Source: Actinernus sp. WN-2022 (taxonomy: Eukaryota; Cnidaria; Anthozoa; Actiniaria; Actinernidae). From it: a stretch of DNA of 64,000 nucleotides. This document shows, in pieces, positions 48,701 to 63,700 of this stretch. Location of the stretch: contig JAOWCC010000330.1 of the NCBI GenBank assembly GCA_030867875.1, positions 372,001 to 436,000 of the forward strand. Direction: 5' to 3'. The notes below the pieces were generated by a model that worked only from the letters and a program-made list of their open reading frames with translations, was not told the origin of the DNA and ran no database searches. The translations under genes were made by a program, and so were the position numbers. Each line of letters starts with the position of its first letter. The first letter of the stretch is position 1.

Positions 48701-51700
48701 TCGCCCAATAGTGATGGTATTGATAGCGCAATAGAACTAAATTGACCACCAGGCATCAGTGTTACTAGGAAAACTAGATAATTAGTTGAATTTGCGATAT
48801 AACACAGTTATTTCGAAGTCTAAAATAAAGTATATGCTCTGTGATTGTTGTCAAACACACAAGTACAAATGAAAGAACTTTACCTGTGCCATAACACTGC
48901 AAATATGACAACTCGCCCAATAGTGATGGTATTGATGGCGCAATAGAATTAAATTGACCTCCCGTCATCAGTGTTACTAGAAAAACTAGATAATTAGTTG
49001 AATTTGCGATATAATACAGTTATTTCGAAGTGCAAAAATAAAGAATATGCTCTGTGATTGTTGTCAAACATACCAGTACAAATGAAAGAGCTTGGGGTGT
49101 GCCATAACACTGCAAAGGTGACAACTTGCCCAATAGTGGTGGTATTGATAGCGCAATAGAAATAAATTGACCACCTGGCATCAGTGTTACTAGAAAAACT
49201 AGATAATTAGATGCATTTGTGATATAACACAGTTATTTCGAAGTGCAAAGATAAAGAATATGCTCTGTGATTGTTGTAAAACACACCAGTACAAATGAAA
49301 GAGCTTGGGGTGTGCCATAACACTGCAAACGTGACAACTCGTCCAATAATGATGGTATTGATGGCGCAATAGAATTAAATTGATCTCCAGTCATCAGTGT
49401 TACTAGAAAAACTAGATAATTAGTTGAATTTGCGATATAACACAGTTATTTCCAAGTCCAAAGATAAAGAATATGCTCTGTGATTGTTGTCAAAGATACC
49501 AGTACAAATGAAAGAGCTTGCAATTGTCCTCTGCCATAACACTGAAAATGTGACAACTCGCCAAATAGTGATGGTATTGATGGCGCAATAGAACTAAATT
49601 GACCTCCAGGCATCAGTGTTACTAGAAAAACCAGATAAATAGTTCAATTTGCGATATAACACAGTTATTTCGAAGTCCAAAGATAAAGAATATGCTCTGT
49701 GATTGTTGTCAAACATACCAGTACAAATGAAAGAGCTTGGCCTGTGCCATAACACTGCAAACGTGACAACTTGCCCAATAGTGATGGTATTGATGGCGCA
49801 ATAGAACTCAATTGACATCCAGGCCTCAGTATTACTAGGAAAACTAGATAATTAGTCGAATTTGCGATATAGCACAGTTATTTCGAAGTGCAAAAATAAA
49901 GAATATGCTCTCTGATTGTTCTCAAACATACCAGTACAAATGTAAGAGCTTGGCCTGTGCGATAACACTGCAAAGGTGACAACTTGCCCAATAGTGGTGG
50001 TATTGATAGCGCAATAGAAATAAATTGACCTCCTGGCATCAGTGTTACTAGAAAAACTAGATAATTAGATTCATTTGTGATATAACACAGTTATTTCGAA
50101 GTGCAAAGATAAAGAATATGCTCTGTGATTGTTGTCAAACATACCAGTACAAATGAAAGAGCTTGGGGTGTGCCATAACACTGCAAAGGTGACAACGTGC
50201 CCAATAGTGGTGGTATTGATAGCGCAATAGAAATAAATTGACCACCTGGCATCAGTGTTACTAGAAAAACTAGATAATTAGATGCATTTGTGATATAACA
50301 CAGTTATTTCGAAGTGCAAAGATAAAGAATATGCTCTGTGATTGTTGTAAAACACACCAGTACAAATGAAAGAGCTTGGGGTGTGCCATAACACTGCAAA
50401 CGTGACAACTCGTCCAATAATGATGGTATTGATGGCGCAATAGAATTAAATTGATCTCCAGTCATCAGTGTTACTAGAAAAACTAGATAATTAGTTGAAT
50501 TTGCGATATAACACAGTTATTTCCAAGTCCAAAGATAAAGAATATGCTCTGTGATTGTTGTCAAAGATACCAAAACAAATGAAAGAGCTTGCAATTGGCC
50601 TCTGCCATAACACTGAAAATGTGACAACTCGCCAAATAGTGATGGTATTGATGGCGCAATAGAACTGAATTGACATCCAGGCATCAGTGTTACTAGAAAA
50701 ACCAGATAAATAGTTGAATTTGCGATATAACACAGTTATTTCGAAGTAAAAATATAAAGAATATGCTCTGTGATTGTTGTCAAACATACCAGTACAAATG
50801 AAAGAGCTTGGCCTGTGCCATAACACTGCAAACGCGACAACTTGCCCAATAGTGATCGTATTGATGGCGCAATAGAACTCAATTGACCTCCAGGCCTCAG
50901 TGTTACTAGGAAAACTAGATAAATAGTTGAATTTGCGATATAACACAGTTATTTCGAAGTGCCAAGATAAAGGATTTGCTCTGTGTTTTGTTGTCAAACA
51001 CACCAGTACAAATGAAAGAACTTGTCCTGTGCAATACCACTGCAAATGTAACAACTCGCCCAATAATGATGGTATTGATGTCGCAATAGAACTAAATTAA
51101 CCTCCAGGCATCAGTGTTACTAGAAAAACTAGATAATTAGTTGAATTTGCGATATAACACAGTTATTTCGAAGTCCCAATATAAAGGATTTGCTCTGTGT
51201 TTTGTTGTCAAACACACCAGTACAAATGACAGAGCTTGGCCTGTACCATAACACTCCAAATGTTACAACTCGCCCAATAGTGATGGTATTGATGGCACAA
51301 TAGAACTAAATTGACCTCCACGCATCAGTGTTACTAGAAAAAGCAGATAATTAGTTGAATTTGCGATATAACACAGTTATTTCGAAGTCCCAAGATAAAG
51401 GATATGCTCTGTGTGTTGTTGTGAAACACACCAGTACAAATGAAAGAACTTGGCCTGTGCCATACCACTGCAAATGTGACATCTCGCCCAATAATGTTGG
51501 TATTGATGGCGCAATAGAACTAAATTGACCTCCAGGTATCAGTGTTGCTAGGAAAACTAGATAATTCGTTGAATTTGCGAGATAACACAGTTATTTCGAA
51601 GTCCAAAATAAAGAATATGCTCTGTGTGTTATTGTAAAACACACCAGTACAAATGAAAGAGCTTGGGGTGTGCCATAAAACTGCAAACGTGACAACTCGT

Positions 51701-54700
51701 CCAATAATGATGGTATTGATGGCGCAATAGAATTAAATTGATCTCCAGTCATCAGTATTACTAGTAAAACTAGATAATTAGTTGAATTTGCGATATAACA
51801 CAGTTATTTCGAAGTCCAAAGATAAAGAATATGCTCTGTGATTGTTGTCAAAGATACCAGAACAAATGAAAGAGCTTGCAATTGGCCTCTGCCATAACAC
51901 TGAAAATGTGACAACTCGCCCAATAGTGATGGTATTGATAGCGCAATAGAACTAAATTGACCACCAGGCATCAGTGTTACTAGGAAAACTAGATAATTAG
52001 TTGAATTTGCGATATAACACAGTTATTTCGAAGTCTAAAATAAAGTATATGCTCTGTGATTGTTGTCAAACACACAAGTACAAATGAAAGAACTTTACCT
52101 GTGCCATAACACTGCAAATATGACAACTCGCCCAATAGTGATGGTATTGATGGCGCAATAGAATTAAATTGACCTCCCGTCATCAGTGTTACTAGAAAAA
52201 CTAGATAATTAGTTGAATTTGCGATATAATACAGTTATTTCGAAGGGCAAAAATAAAGAATATGCTCTGTGATTGTTGTCAAACATACCAGTACAAATGA
52301 AAGAGCTTGGGGTGTGCCATAACACTGCAAAGGTGACAACTTGCCCAATAGTGGTGGTATTGATAGCGCAATAGAAATAAATTGACCACCTGGCATCAGT
52401 GTTACTAGAAAAACTAGATAATTAGATGCATTTGTGATATAACACAGTTATTTCGAAGTGCAAAGATAAAGAATATGCTCTGTGATTGTTGTAAAACACA
52501 CCAGTACAAATGAAAGAGCTTGGGGTGTGCCATAACACTGCAAACGTGACAACTCGTCCAATAATGATGGTATTGATGGCGCAATAGAATTAAATTGATC
52601 TCCAGTCATCAGTGTTACTAGAAAAACTAGATAATTAGTTGAATTTGCGATATAACACAGTTATTTCCAAGTCCAAAGATAAAGAATATGCTCTGTGATT
52701 GTTGTCAAAGATACCAGTACAAATGAAAGAGCTTGCAATTGTCCTCTGCCATAACACTGAAAATGTGACAACTCGCCAAATAGTGATGGTATTGATGGCG
52801 CAATAGAACTAAATTGACCTCCAGGCATCAGTGTTACTAGAAAAACCAGATAAATAGTTGAATTTGCGATATAACACAGTTATTTCGAAGTCCAAAGATA
52901 AAGAATTTGCTCTGTGTGTTGTTGTGAAACACACCAGTACAAATGAAAGAACTTGGCCTGTGCCATACCACTGCAAATGTGACATCTCGCCCAATAATGT
53001 TGGTATTGATGGCGCAATAGAACTAAATTGACCTCCAGGTATCAGTGTTGCTAGGAAAACTAGATAATTAGTTGAATTTGCGAGATAACACAGTTATTTC
53101 GAAGTCCAAAATAAAGAATATGCTCTGTGATTGTTGTCAAACATACCAGTACAAATGAAAGAGCTTGGGGTGTGCCATAACACTGCAAAGGTGACAACTT
53201 GCCCAATAGTGGTGGTATTGATAGCGCAATAGAAATAAATTGACCACCTGGCACCAGTGTTACTAGAAAAACTAGATAATTAGATGCATTTATTTCGCAG
53301 TTATTTCGAAGTGCAAAGATAAAGAATATGCTCTGTGATTTTTGTCAAACATACCAGTACAAATGAAAGAGCTTGGGGTGTGCCATAACACTGCAAACGT
53401 GACAACTCGTCCAATAATGATGGTATTGATGGCGCAATAGAATTAAATTGATCTCCAGTCATCAGTGTTACTAGAAAAACTAGATAATTAGTTGAATTTG
53501 CGATATAACACAGTTATTTCGAAGTCCAAAGATAAAGAATATGCTCTGTGATTGTTGTCAAAGATACCAGAACAAATGAAAGAGCTTGCAATTGGCCTCT
53601 GCCATAACACTGAAAATGTGACAACTCGCCAAATAGTGATGGTATTGATGGCGCAATAGAACTGAATTGACATCCAGGCATCAGTGTTACTAGAAAAACC
53701 AGATAAATAGTTGAATTTGCGATATAACACAGTTATTTCGAAGTAAAAAGATAAAGAATATGCTCTGTGATTGTTGTCAAACATACCAGTACAAATGAAA
53801 GAGCTTGGCCTGTGCCATAACACTGCAAACGTGACAACTTGCCCAATAGTGATCGTATTGATGGCGCAATAGAACTCAATTGACCTCCAGGCCTCAGTGT
53901 TACTAGGAAAACTAGATAAATAGTAGAATTTGCGATATAACACAGTTATTTCGAAGTGCCAAGATAAAGGATTTGCTCTGTGTTTTGTTGTCAAACACAC
54001 CAGTACAAATGAAAGAACTTGTCCTGTGCAATACCACTGCAAATGTAACAACTCGCCCAATAATGATGGTATTGATGTCGCAATAGAACTAAATTGACCT
54101 CCAGGCATCAGTGTTACTAGAAAAACTAGATAATTAGTTGAATTTGCGATATAACACAGTTATTTCGAAGTCCCAATATAAAGGATTTGCTTTGTGTTTT
54201 GTTGTCAAACACACCAGTACAAATGACAGAGCTTGGCCTGTACCATAACACTCCAAATGTTACAACTCGCCCAATAGTGATGGTATTGATGGCACAATAG
54301 AACTAAATTGACCTCCACGCATCAGTGTTACTAGAAAAAGCAGATAATTAGTTGAATTTGCGATATAACACAGTTATTTCGAAGTCCCAAGATAAAGGAT
54401 ATGCTCTGTGTGTTGTTGTGAAACACACCAGTACAAATGAAAGAACTTGGCCTGTGCCATACCACTGCAAATGTGACATCTCGCCCAATAATGTTGGTAT
54501 TGATGGCGCAATAGAACTAAATTGACCTCCAGGTATCAGTGTTGCTAGGAAAACTAGATAATTAGTTGAATTTGCGAGATAACACAGTTATTTCGAAGTC
54601 CAAAATAAAGAATATGCTCTGTGTGTTATTGTAAAACACACCAGTACAAATGAAAGAGCTTGGGGTGTGCCATAAAACTGCAAACGTGACAACTCGTCCA

Positions 54701-57700
54701 ATAATGATGGTATTGATGGCGCAATAGAATTAAATTGATCTCCAGTCATCAGTGTTACTAGTAAAACTAGATAATTAGTTGAATTTGCGATATAACACAG
54801 TTATTTCGAAGTCCAAAGATAAAGAATATGCTCTGTGATTGTTGTCAAAGATACCAGAACAAATGAAAGAGCTTGCAATTGGCCTCTGCCATAACACTGA
54901 AAATGTGACAACTCGCCAAATAGTGATGGTATTGATGGCGCAATAGAACTAAATTGACCTCCAGGCATCAGTGTTACTAGAAAAATCAGATAAATAGTTG
55001 TATTTGCGATATAACACAGTTATTTCGAAGTCCAAAGATAAAGAATATGCTCTGTGATTGTTGTCAAACATACCAATACAAATGAAAGAGCTTGGCCTGT
55101 GCGATAACACTGAAAATGTGACAACTCGCCCAATAGTGATGGTATTGATGGCGCAATAGAAATAAATTGACCTAAAGGCATCAGTGTTACTAGGAAAACT
55201 AGATAATTAGTTGAATTTGCGAGATAACACAGTTATTTCGAAGTCAAAAATAAAGGATATGCTGTGTGTGTTGTTGTAAAACACACCAGTACAAATGAAA
55301 GAACTTGGCCTGTGCCATACCACTGCAAGTGTGACAACTCGCCCAATATTGATGGTATTGATAGCGCAAAAGAACTAAATTGACCTCCGGGCATCAGTGT
55401 TACTAGGAACACTAGATAATTAGTTGAATTTGCGATATAACACAGTTATTTCGAAGTCTAATATAAAGAATATGCTCTGTGTTGTTGTCAAAGATACCAG
55501 TACAAATGAAAGAGCTTGCAATTGGCCTCTGCCATAACACTGAAAATGTGACAACTCGCCAAATAGTGAGGGTATTGATGGCGCAATAGAACTGAATTGA
55601 CCTCCAGGCATCAGTGTTACTAGAAAAACCAGATAAATAGTTGAATTTGCGATATAACACAGTTATTTCGAAGTAAAAAGATAAAGAATATGCTCTGTGA
55701 TTGTTGTCAAACATACCAGTACAAATGAAAGAGCTTGGCCTGTGCCATAACACTGCAAACGTGACAACTTGCCCAATAGTGATGGTATTGATGGCGCAAT
55801 AGAACTCAATTGACCTCCAGGCCTCAGTGTTACTAGGAAAACTAGATAAATAGTTCAATTTGCGATATAACACAGTTATTTCGAAGTGCCAAGATAAAGG
55901 ATTTGCTCTGTGTTTTGTTGTCAAACACACCAGTACAAATGAAAGAACTTGTCCTGTGCAATACCACTGCAAATGTAACAACTCGCCCAATAATGATGGT
56001 ATTGATGTCGCAATAGAACTAAATTGACCTCCAGGCATCGGTGTTACTAGAAAAACTAGATAATTAGTTGAATTTGCGATATAACACAGTTATTTCGAAG
56101 TCCCAATATAAAGGATTTGCTCTGTGTTTTGTTGTCAAACACACCAGTACAAATGACAGAGCTTGGCCTGTACCATAACACTCCAAATGTTACAACTCGC
56201 CCAATAGTGATGGTATTGATGGCACAATAGAACTAAATTGACCTCCACGCATCAGTGTTACTAGAAAAAGCAGATAATTAGTTGAATTTGCGATATAACA
56301 CAGTTATTTCGAAGTCCCAAGATAAAGAATATGCTCTGTGTGTTATTGTAAAACACACCAGTACAAATGAAAGAACTTGGCCTGTGCCATACCACTGCAA
56401 ATGTGACAACTCGCCCAATAGTGATGGTATTGATAGCGCAATAGAACTAAATTGACCACCAGGCATCACTGTTACTAGGAAAACTAGATAATTAGTTGAA
56501 TTTGCGATATAACACAGTTATTTCGAAGTCTAAAATAAAGGATATGCTCTGTGATTGTTGTCAAACACACAAGTACAAATGAAAGAACTTTACCTGTGCC
56601 ATAACACTGCAAATATCACAACTCTCCCAATAGTGATGGTATTGATGGCGCAATAGAATTAAATTGACCTCCCGTCATCAGTGTTACTAGAAAAACTAGA
56701 TAATTAGTTGAATTTGCGATATAACACAGTTATTTCGAAGTGCAAAGATAAAGAATATGCTCTCTGATTGTTCTCAAACATACCAGTACAAATGTAAGAG
56801 CTTGGCCTGTGCGATAACACTGCAAAGGTGACAACTTGCCCAATAGTGGTGCTATTGATAGCGCAATAGAAATAAATTGACCACCTGGCATCAGTGTTAC
56901 TAGAAAAACTAGATAATTAGATGCATTTGTGATATAACACAGTTATTTCGAAGTGCAAAGATAAAGAATATGCTCTGTCATTGTTGTCAAACATACCAGT
57001 ACAAATGAAAGAGCTTGGGGTGTGCCATAACACTGCAAACGTGACAACTCGTCCAATAATGATGGTATTGATGGCGCAATATAATTAAATTGATCTCCAG
57101 TCATCAGTGTTACTAGAAAAACTAGATAATTAGTTGAATTTGCGATATAACACAGTTATTTCGAAGTCCAAAGATAAAGAATATGCTCTGTGATTGTTGT
57201 CAAAGATACCAGTACAAATGAAAGAGCTTGCAATTGGCCTCTGCCATAACACTGAAAATGTGACAACTCGCCAAATAGTGATGGTATTGATGGCGCAATA
57301 GAACTAAATTGACCTCCAGGCATCAGTGTTACTAGAAAAACCAGATAAATAGTTGAATTTGCGATATAACACAGTTTTTTCGAAGTCCAAAGATAAAGAA
57401 TATGCTCTGTGATTGTTGTCAAACATACCAGTACAAATGAAAGAGCTTGGCCTGTGCCATAAAACTGCAAACGTGACAACTTGCCCAATAGTGATGGTAT
57501 TGATGGCGCAATAGAACTCAATTGACCTCCAGGCCTCAGTGTTACTAGGAAAACTAGATAAATAGTTGAATTTGCGATATAACACAGTTATTTCGAAGTG
57601 CCAAGATAAAGGATTTGCTCTGTGTTTTGTTGTCAAACACACCAGTACAAATGAAAGAACTTGTCCTGTGCAATGCCACTGCAAATGTAACAACTCGCCC

Positions 57701-60700
57701 AATAATGATGGTATTGATGTCGCAATAGAACTAAATTGACCTCCAGGCATCGGTGTTACTAGAAAAACTAGATAATTAGTTGAATTTGCGATATAACACA
57801 GTTATTTCGAAGTCCCAATATAAAGGATTTGCTCTGTGTTTTGTTGTCAAACACACCAGTACAAATGACAGAGCTTGGCCTGTACCATAACACTCCAAAT
57901 GTTACAACTCGCCCAATAGTTATGGTATTGATGGCACAATAGAACTAAATTGACCTCCACGCATCAGTGTTACTAGAAAAAGCAGATAATTAGTTGAATT
58001 TGCGATATAACACAGTTATTTCGAAGTCCCAAGATAAAGGATATGCTCTGTGTGTTGTTGTGAAACACACCAGTACAAATGAAAGAACTTGGCCTGTGCC
58101 ATACCACTGCAAATGTGACATCTCGCCCAATAATGTTGGTATTGATGGCGCAATAGAACTAAATTGACCTCCAGGTATCAGTGTTGCTAGGAAAACTAGA
58201 TAATTAGTTGAATTTGCGAGATAACACAGTTATTTCGAAGTCCAAAATAAAGAATATGCTCTGTGTGTTATTGTAAAACACACCAGTACAAATGAAAGAA
58301 CTTGGCCTGTGCCATACCACTGCAAATGTGACAACTCGCCCAATAGTGATGGTATTGATAGCGCAATAGAACTAAATTGACCACCAGGCATCACTGTTAC
58401 TAGGAAAACTAGATAATTAGTTGAATTTGCGATATAACACAGTTATTTCGAAGTCTAAAATAAAGGATATGCTCTGTGATTGTTGTCAAACACACAAGTA
58501 CAAATGAAAGAACTTTACCTGTGCCATAACACTGCAAATATCACAACTCGCCCAATAGTGATGGTATTGATGGCGCAATAGAATTAAATTGACCTCCCGT
58601 CATCAGTGTTACTAGAAAAACTAGATAATTAGTTGAATTTGCGATATAACACAGTTATTTCGAAGTGCAAAGATAAAGAATATGCTCTCTGATTGTTCTC
58701 AAACATACCAGTACAAATGTAAGAGCTTGGCCTGTGCGATAACACTGCAAAGGTGACAACTTGCCCAATAGTGGTGCTATTGATAGCGCAATAGAAATAA
58801 ATTGACCACCTGGCATCAGTGTTACTAGAAAAACTAGATAATTAGATGCATTTGTGATATAACACAGTTATTTCGAAGTGCAAAGATAAAGAATATGCTC
58901 TGTCATTGTTGTCAAACATACCAGTACAAATGAAAGAGCTTGGGGTGTGCCATAACACTGCAAACGTGACAACTCGTCCAATAATGATGGTATTGATGGC
59001 GCAATATAATTAAATTGATCTCCAGTCATCAGTGTTACTAGAAAAACTAGATAATTAGTTGAATTTGCGATATAACACAGTTATTTCGAAGTCCAAAGAT
59101 AAAGAATATGCTCTGTGATTGTTGTCAAACATACCAATACAAATGAAAGAGCTTGGCCTGTGCCATAACACTGCAAATATGACAACTCGCCCAATAGTGA
59201 TGGTATTGATAGCGCAATAGAAATAAATTGACCTCCTGGCATCAGTGTTAGTAGAAAAACTAGATAATTAGATTCATTTGTGATATAACACAGTTATTTC
59301 GAAGTGCAAATATAAAGAATATGCTCTGTGTGTTATTGTAAAACACACCAGTACAAATGAAAGAACTTGGCCTGTGCCATACCACTGCAAATGTGACAAC
59401 TCGCCCAATAGTGATGGTATTGATAACGCAATAGAACTAAATTGACCACCAGGCATCAGTGTTACTAGGAAAACTAGATAATTAGTTGAATTTGCGATAT
59501 AACACAGTTATTTCGAAGTCTAAAATAAAGGATATGCTCTGTGATTGTTGTCAAACACACAAGTACAAATGAAAGAACTTTACCTGTGCCATGACACTGC
59601 AAATATCACAACTCGCCCAATAGTGATGGTATTGATGGCGCAATAGAATTAAATTGACCTCCCGTCATCAGTGTTACTAGAAAAATTAGATAATTAGTTG
59701 AATTTGCGATATAACACAGTTATTTCGAAGTGCAAAGATAAAGAATATGCTCTCTGATTGTTCTCAAACATACCAGTACAAATGTAAGAGCTTGGCCTGT
59801 GCGATAACACTGCAAAGGTGACAACTTGCCCAATAGTGGTGCTATTGATAGCGCAATAGAAATAAATTGACCACCTGGCATCAGTGTTACTAGAAAAACT
59901 AGATAATTAGATGCATTTGTGATATAACACAGTTATTTCGAAGTGCAAAGATAAAGAATATGCTCTGTCATTGTTGTCAAACATACCAGTACAAATGAAA
60001 GAGCTTGGGGTGTGCCATAACACTGCAAACGTGACAACTCGTCCAATAATGATGGTATTGATGGCGCAATATAATTAAATTGATCTCCAGTCATCAGTGT
60101 TACTAGAAAAACTAGATAATTAGTTGAATTTGCGATATAACACAGTTATTTCGAAGTCCAAAGATAAAGAATATGCTCTGTCATTGTTGTCAAAGATACC
60201 AGTACAAATGAAAGAGCTTGCAATTGGCCTATGCCATAACACTGAAAATGTGACAACTCGCCAAATAGTGATGGTATTGATGGCGCAATAGAACTAAATT
60301 GACCTCCAGGCATCAGTGTTACTAGAAAAACCAGATAAATAGTTGAATTTGCGATATAACACAGTTTTTTCGAAGTCCAAAGATAAAGAATATGCTCTGT
60401 GATTGTTGTCAAACATACCAATACAAATGAAAGAGCTTGGCCTGTGCCATAACACTGCAAATATGACAACTCGCCCAATAGTGATGGTATTGATAGCGCA
60501 ATAGAAATAAATTGACCTCCTGGCATCAGTGTTAGTAGAAAAACTAGATAATTAGATTCATTTGTGATATAACACAGTTATTTCGAAGTGCAAATATAAA
60601 GAATATGCTCTGTGTGTTATTGTAAAACACACCAGTACAAATGAAAGAACTTGGCCTGTGCCATACCACTGCAAATGTGACAACTCGCCCAATAGTGATG

Positions 60701-63700
60701 GTATTGATAGCGCAATAGAACTAAATTGACCACCAGGCATCAGTGTTACTAGGAAAACTAGATAATTAGTTGAATTTGCGATATAACACAGTTATTTCGA
60801 AGTCTAAAATAAAGGATATGCTCTGTGATTGTTGTCAAACACACAAGTACAAATGAAAGAACTTTACCTGTGCCATAACACTGCAAATATCACAACTCCC
60901 CCAATAGTGATGGTATTGATGGCGCAATAGAATTAAATTGACCTCCCGGCATCAGCGTTACTAGAAAAACTAGATAATTAGTTGAATTTGCGAAATAACA
61001 CAGTTATTTCGAAGTGCAAAGATAAAGAATATGCTCTCTGATTGTTCTCAAACATACCAGTACAAATGTAAGAGCTTGGCCTGTGCGATAACACTGCAAA
61101 GGTGACAACTTGCCCAATAGTGGTGGTATTGATAGCGCAATAGAAATAAATTGACCTCCTGGCATCAGTGTTACAAGAAAAACTAGATAATTAGATTCAT
61201 TTGTGATATAACACAGTTATTTCGAAGTGCAAATATAAAGAATATGCTCTGTGATTGTTGTCAAACATACCAGTACAAATGAAAGAGCTTGGGGTGTGCC
61301 ATAACACTGCAAAGGTGACAACTTGCCCAATAGTGGTGCTATTGATAGCGCAATAGAAATAAATTGACCACCTGGCATCAGTGTTACTAGAAAAACTAGA
61401 TAATTAGATGCATTTGTGATATAACACAGTTATTTCGAAGTGCAAAGATAAAGAATATGCTCTGTCATTGTTGTCAAACATACCAGTACAAATGAAAGAG
61501 CTTGGGGTGTGCCATAACACTGCAAACGTGACAACTCGTCCAATAATGATGGTATTGATCGCGCAATATAATTAAATTGATCTCCAGTCATCAGTGTTGC
61601 TAGAAAAACTAGATAATTAGTTGAATTTGCGATATAACACAGTTATTTCGAAGTCCAAAGATAAAGAATATGCTCTGTGATTGTTGTCAAAGATACCAGT
61701 ACAAATGAAAGAGCTTGCAATTGGCCTCTGCCATAACACTGAAAATGTGACAACTCGCCAAATAGTGATGGTATTGATGGCGCAATAGAACTAAATTGAC
61801 CTCCAGGCATCAGTGTTACTAGAAAAACCAGATAAATAGTTGAATTTGCGATATAACACAGTTTTTTCGAAGTCCAAAGATAAAGAATATGCTCTGTGAT
61901 TGTTGTCAAACATACCAATACAAATGAAAGAGCTTGGCCTGTGCCATAACACTGCAAATATGACAACTCGCCCAATAGTGATGGTATTGATAGCGCAATA
62001 TAAATAAATTGACCTCCTGGCATCAGTGTTAGTAGAAAAACTAGATAATTAGATTCATTTGTGATATAACACAGTTATTTCGAAGTGCAAATATAAAGAA
62101 TATGCTCTGTGTGTTATTGTAAATCACACCAGTACAAATGAAAGAACTTGGCCTGTGCCATACCACTGCAAATGTGACAACTCGCCCAATAGTGATGGTA
62201 TTGATAGCGCAATAGAACTAAATTGACCACCAGGCATCAGTGTTACTAGGAAAACTAGATAATTAGTTGAATTTGCGATATAACACAGTTATTTCGAAGT
62301 CTAAAATAAAGGATATGCTCTGTGATTGTTGTCAAACACACAAGTACAAATGAAAGAACTTTACCTGTGCCATAACACTGCAAATATCACAACTCCCCCA
62401 ATAGTGATGGTATTGATGGCGCAATATAATTAAATTGACCTCCCGTCATCAGCGTTACTAGAAAAACTAGATAATTAGTTGAATTTGCGATATAACACAG
62501 TTATTTCGAAGTGCAAAGATAAAGAATATGCTCTCTGATTGTTCTCAAACATACCAGTACAAATGTAAGAGCTTGGCCTGTGCGATAACACTGCAAAGGT
62601 GACAACTTGCCCAATAGTGGTGGTATTGATAGCGCAATAGAAATAAATTGACCTCCTGGCATCAGTGTTACAAGAAAAACTAGATAATTAGATTCATTTG
62701 TGATATAACACAGTTATTTCGAAGTGCAAAGATAAAGAATATGCTCTGTGATTGTTGTCAAACATACCAGTACAAATGAAAGAGCTTGGGGTGTGCCATA
62801 ACACTGCAAAGGTGACAACTTGCCCAATAGTGGTGCTATTGATAGCGCAATAGAAATAAATTGACCACCTGGCATCAGTGTTACTAGAAAAACTAGATAA
62901 TTAGTTGAATTTGTGATATAACACAGTTATTTCGAAGTTCAAAGATAAAGAATATGCTCTATCATTGTTGTCAAACATACCAGTACAAATGAAAGAGCTT
63001 GGGGTGTGCCATAACACTGCAAACGTGACAACTCGTCCAATAATGATGGTATTGATGGCGCAATATAATTAAATTGATCTCCAATCATCAGTGTTACTAG
63101 AAAAACTAGATAATTAGTTGAATTTGCGATATAACACAGTTATTTCGAAGTCCAAAGATAAAGAATATGCTCTGTGATTGTTGTCAAAGATACCAGTACA
63201 AATGAAAGAGCTTGCAATTGGCCTCTGCCATAACACTGAAAATGTGACAACTCGCCAAATAGTGATGGTATTGATGGCGCAATAGAACTAAATTGACCTC
63301 CAGGCATCAGTGCTACTAGAAAAACCAGATAAATGGTTGAATTTGCGATATAACACAGTTATTTCGAAGTCCAAAGATAAAGAATATGCTCTGTGATTGT
63401 TGTCAAACATACCAATACAAATGAAAGAGCTTGGCCTGTGCGATAACACTGAAAATGTGACAACTCGCCCAATAGTGATGGTATTGATGGCGCAATAGAA
63501 ATAAATTGACCTATAGGCATCAGTGTTACTAGGAAAACTAGATAATTAGTTGAATTTGCGAGATAACACAGTTATTTCGAAGTCAAAAATAAAGGATATG
63601 CTGTGTGTGTTGTTGTAAAACACACCAGTACAAATGAAAGAACTTGGCCTGTGCCATACCACTGCAAGTGTGACAACTCGCCCAATATTGATGGTATTGA

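Noticed and set aside
46856..62023. Many minus-strand open frames with MPGGQFSSIA-type starts
   Set aside because: They are one 213-bp satellite monomer read in the same frame (213 is divisible by three). They begin and end wherever a monomer variant adds or removes a stop, and show no protein-like conservation.
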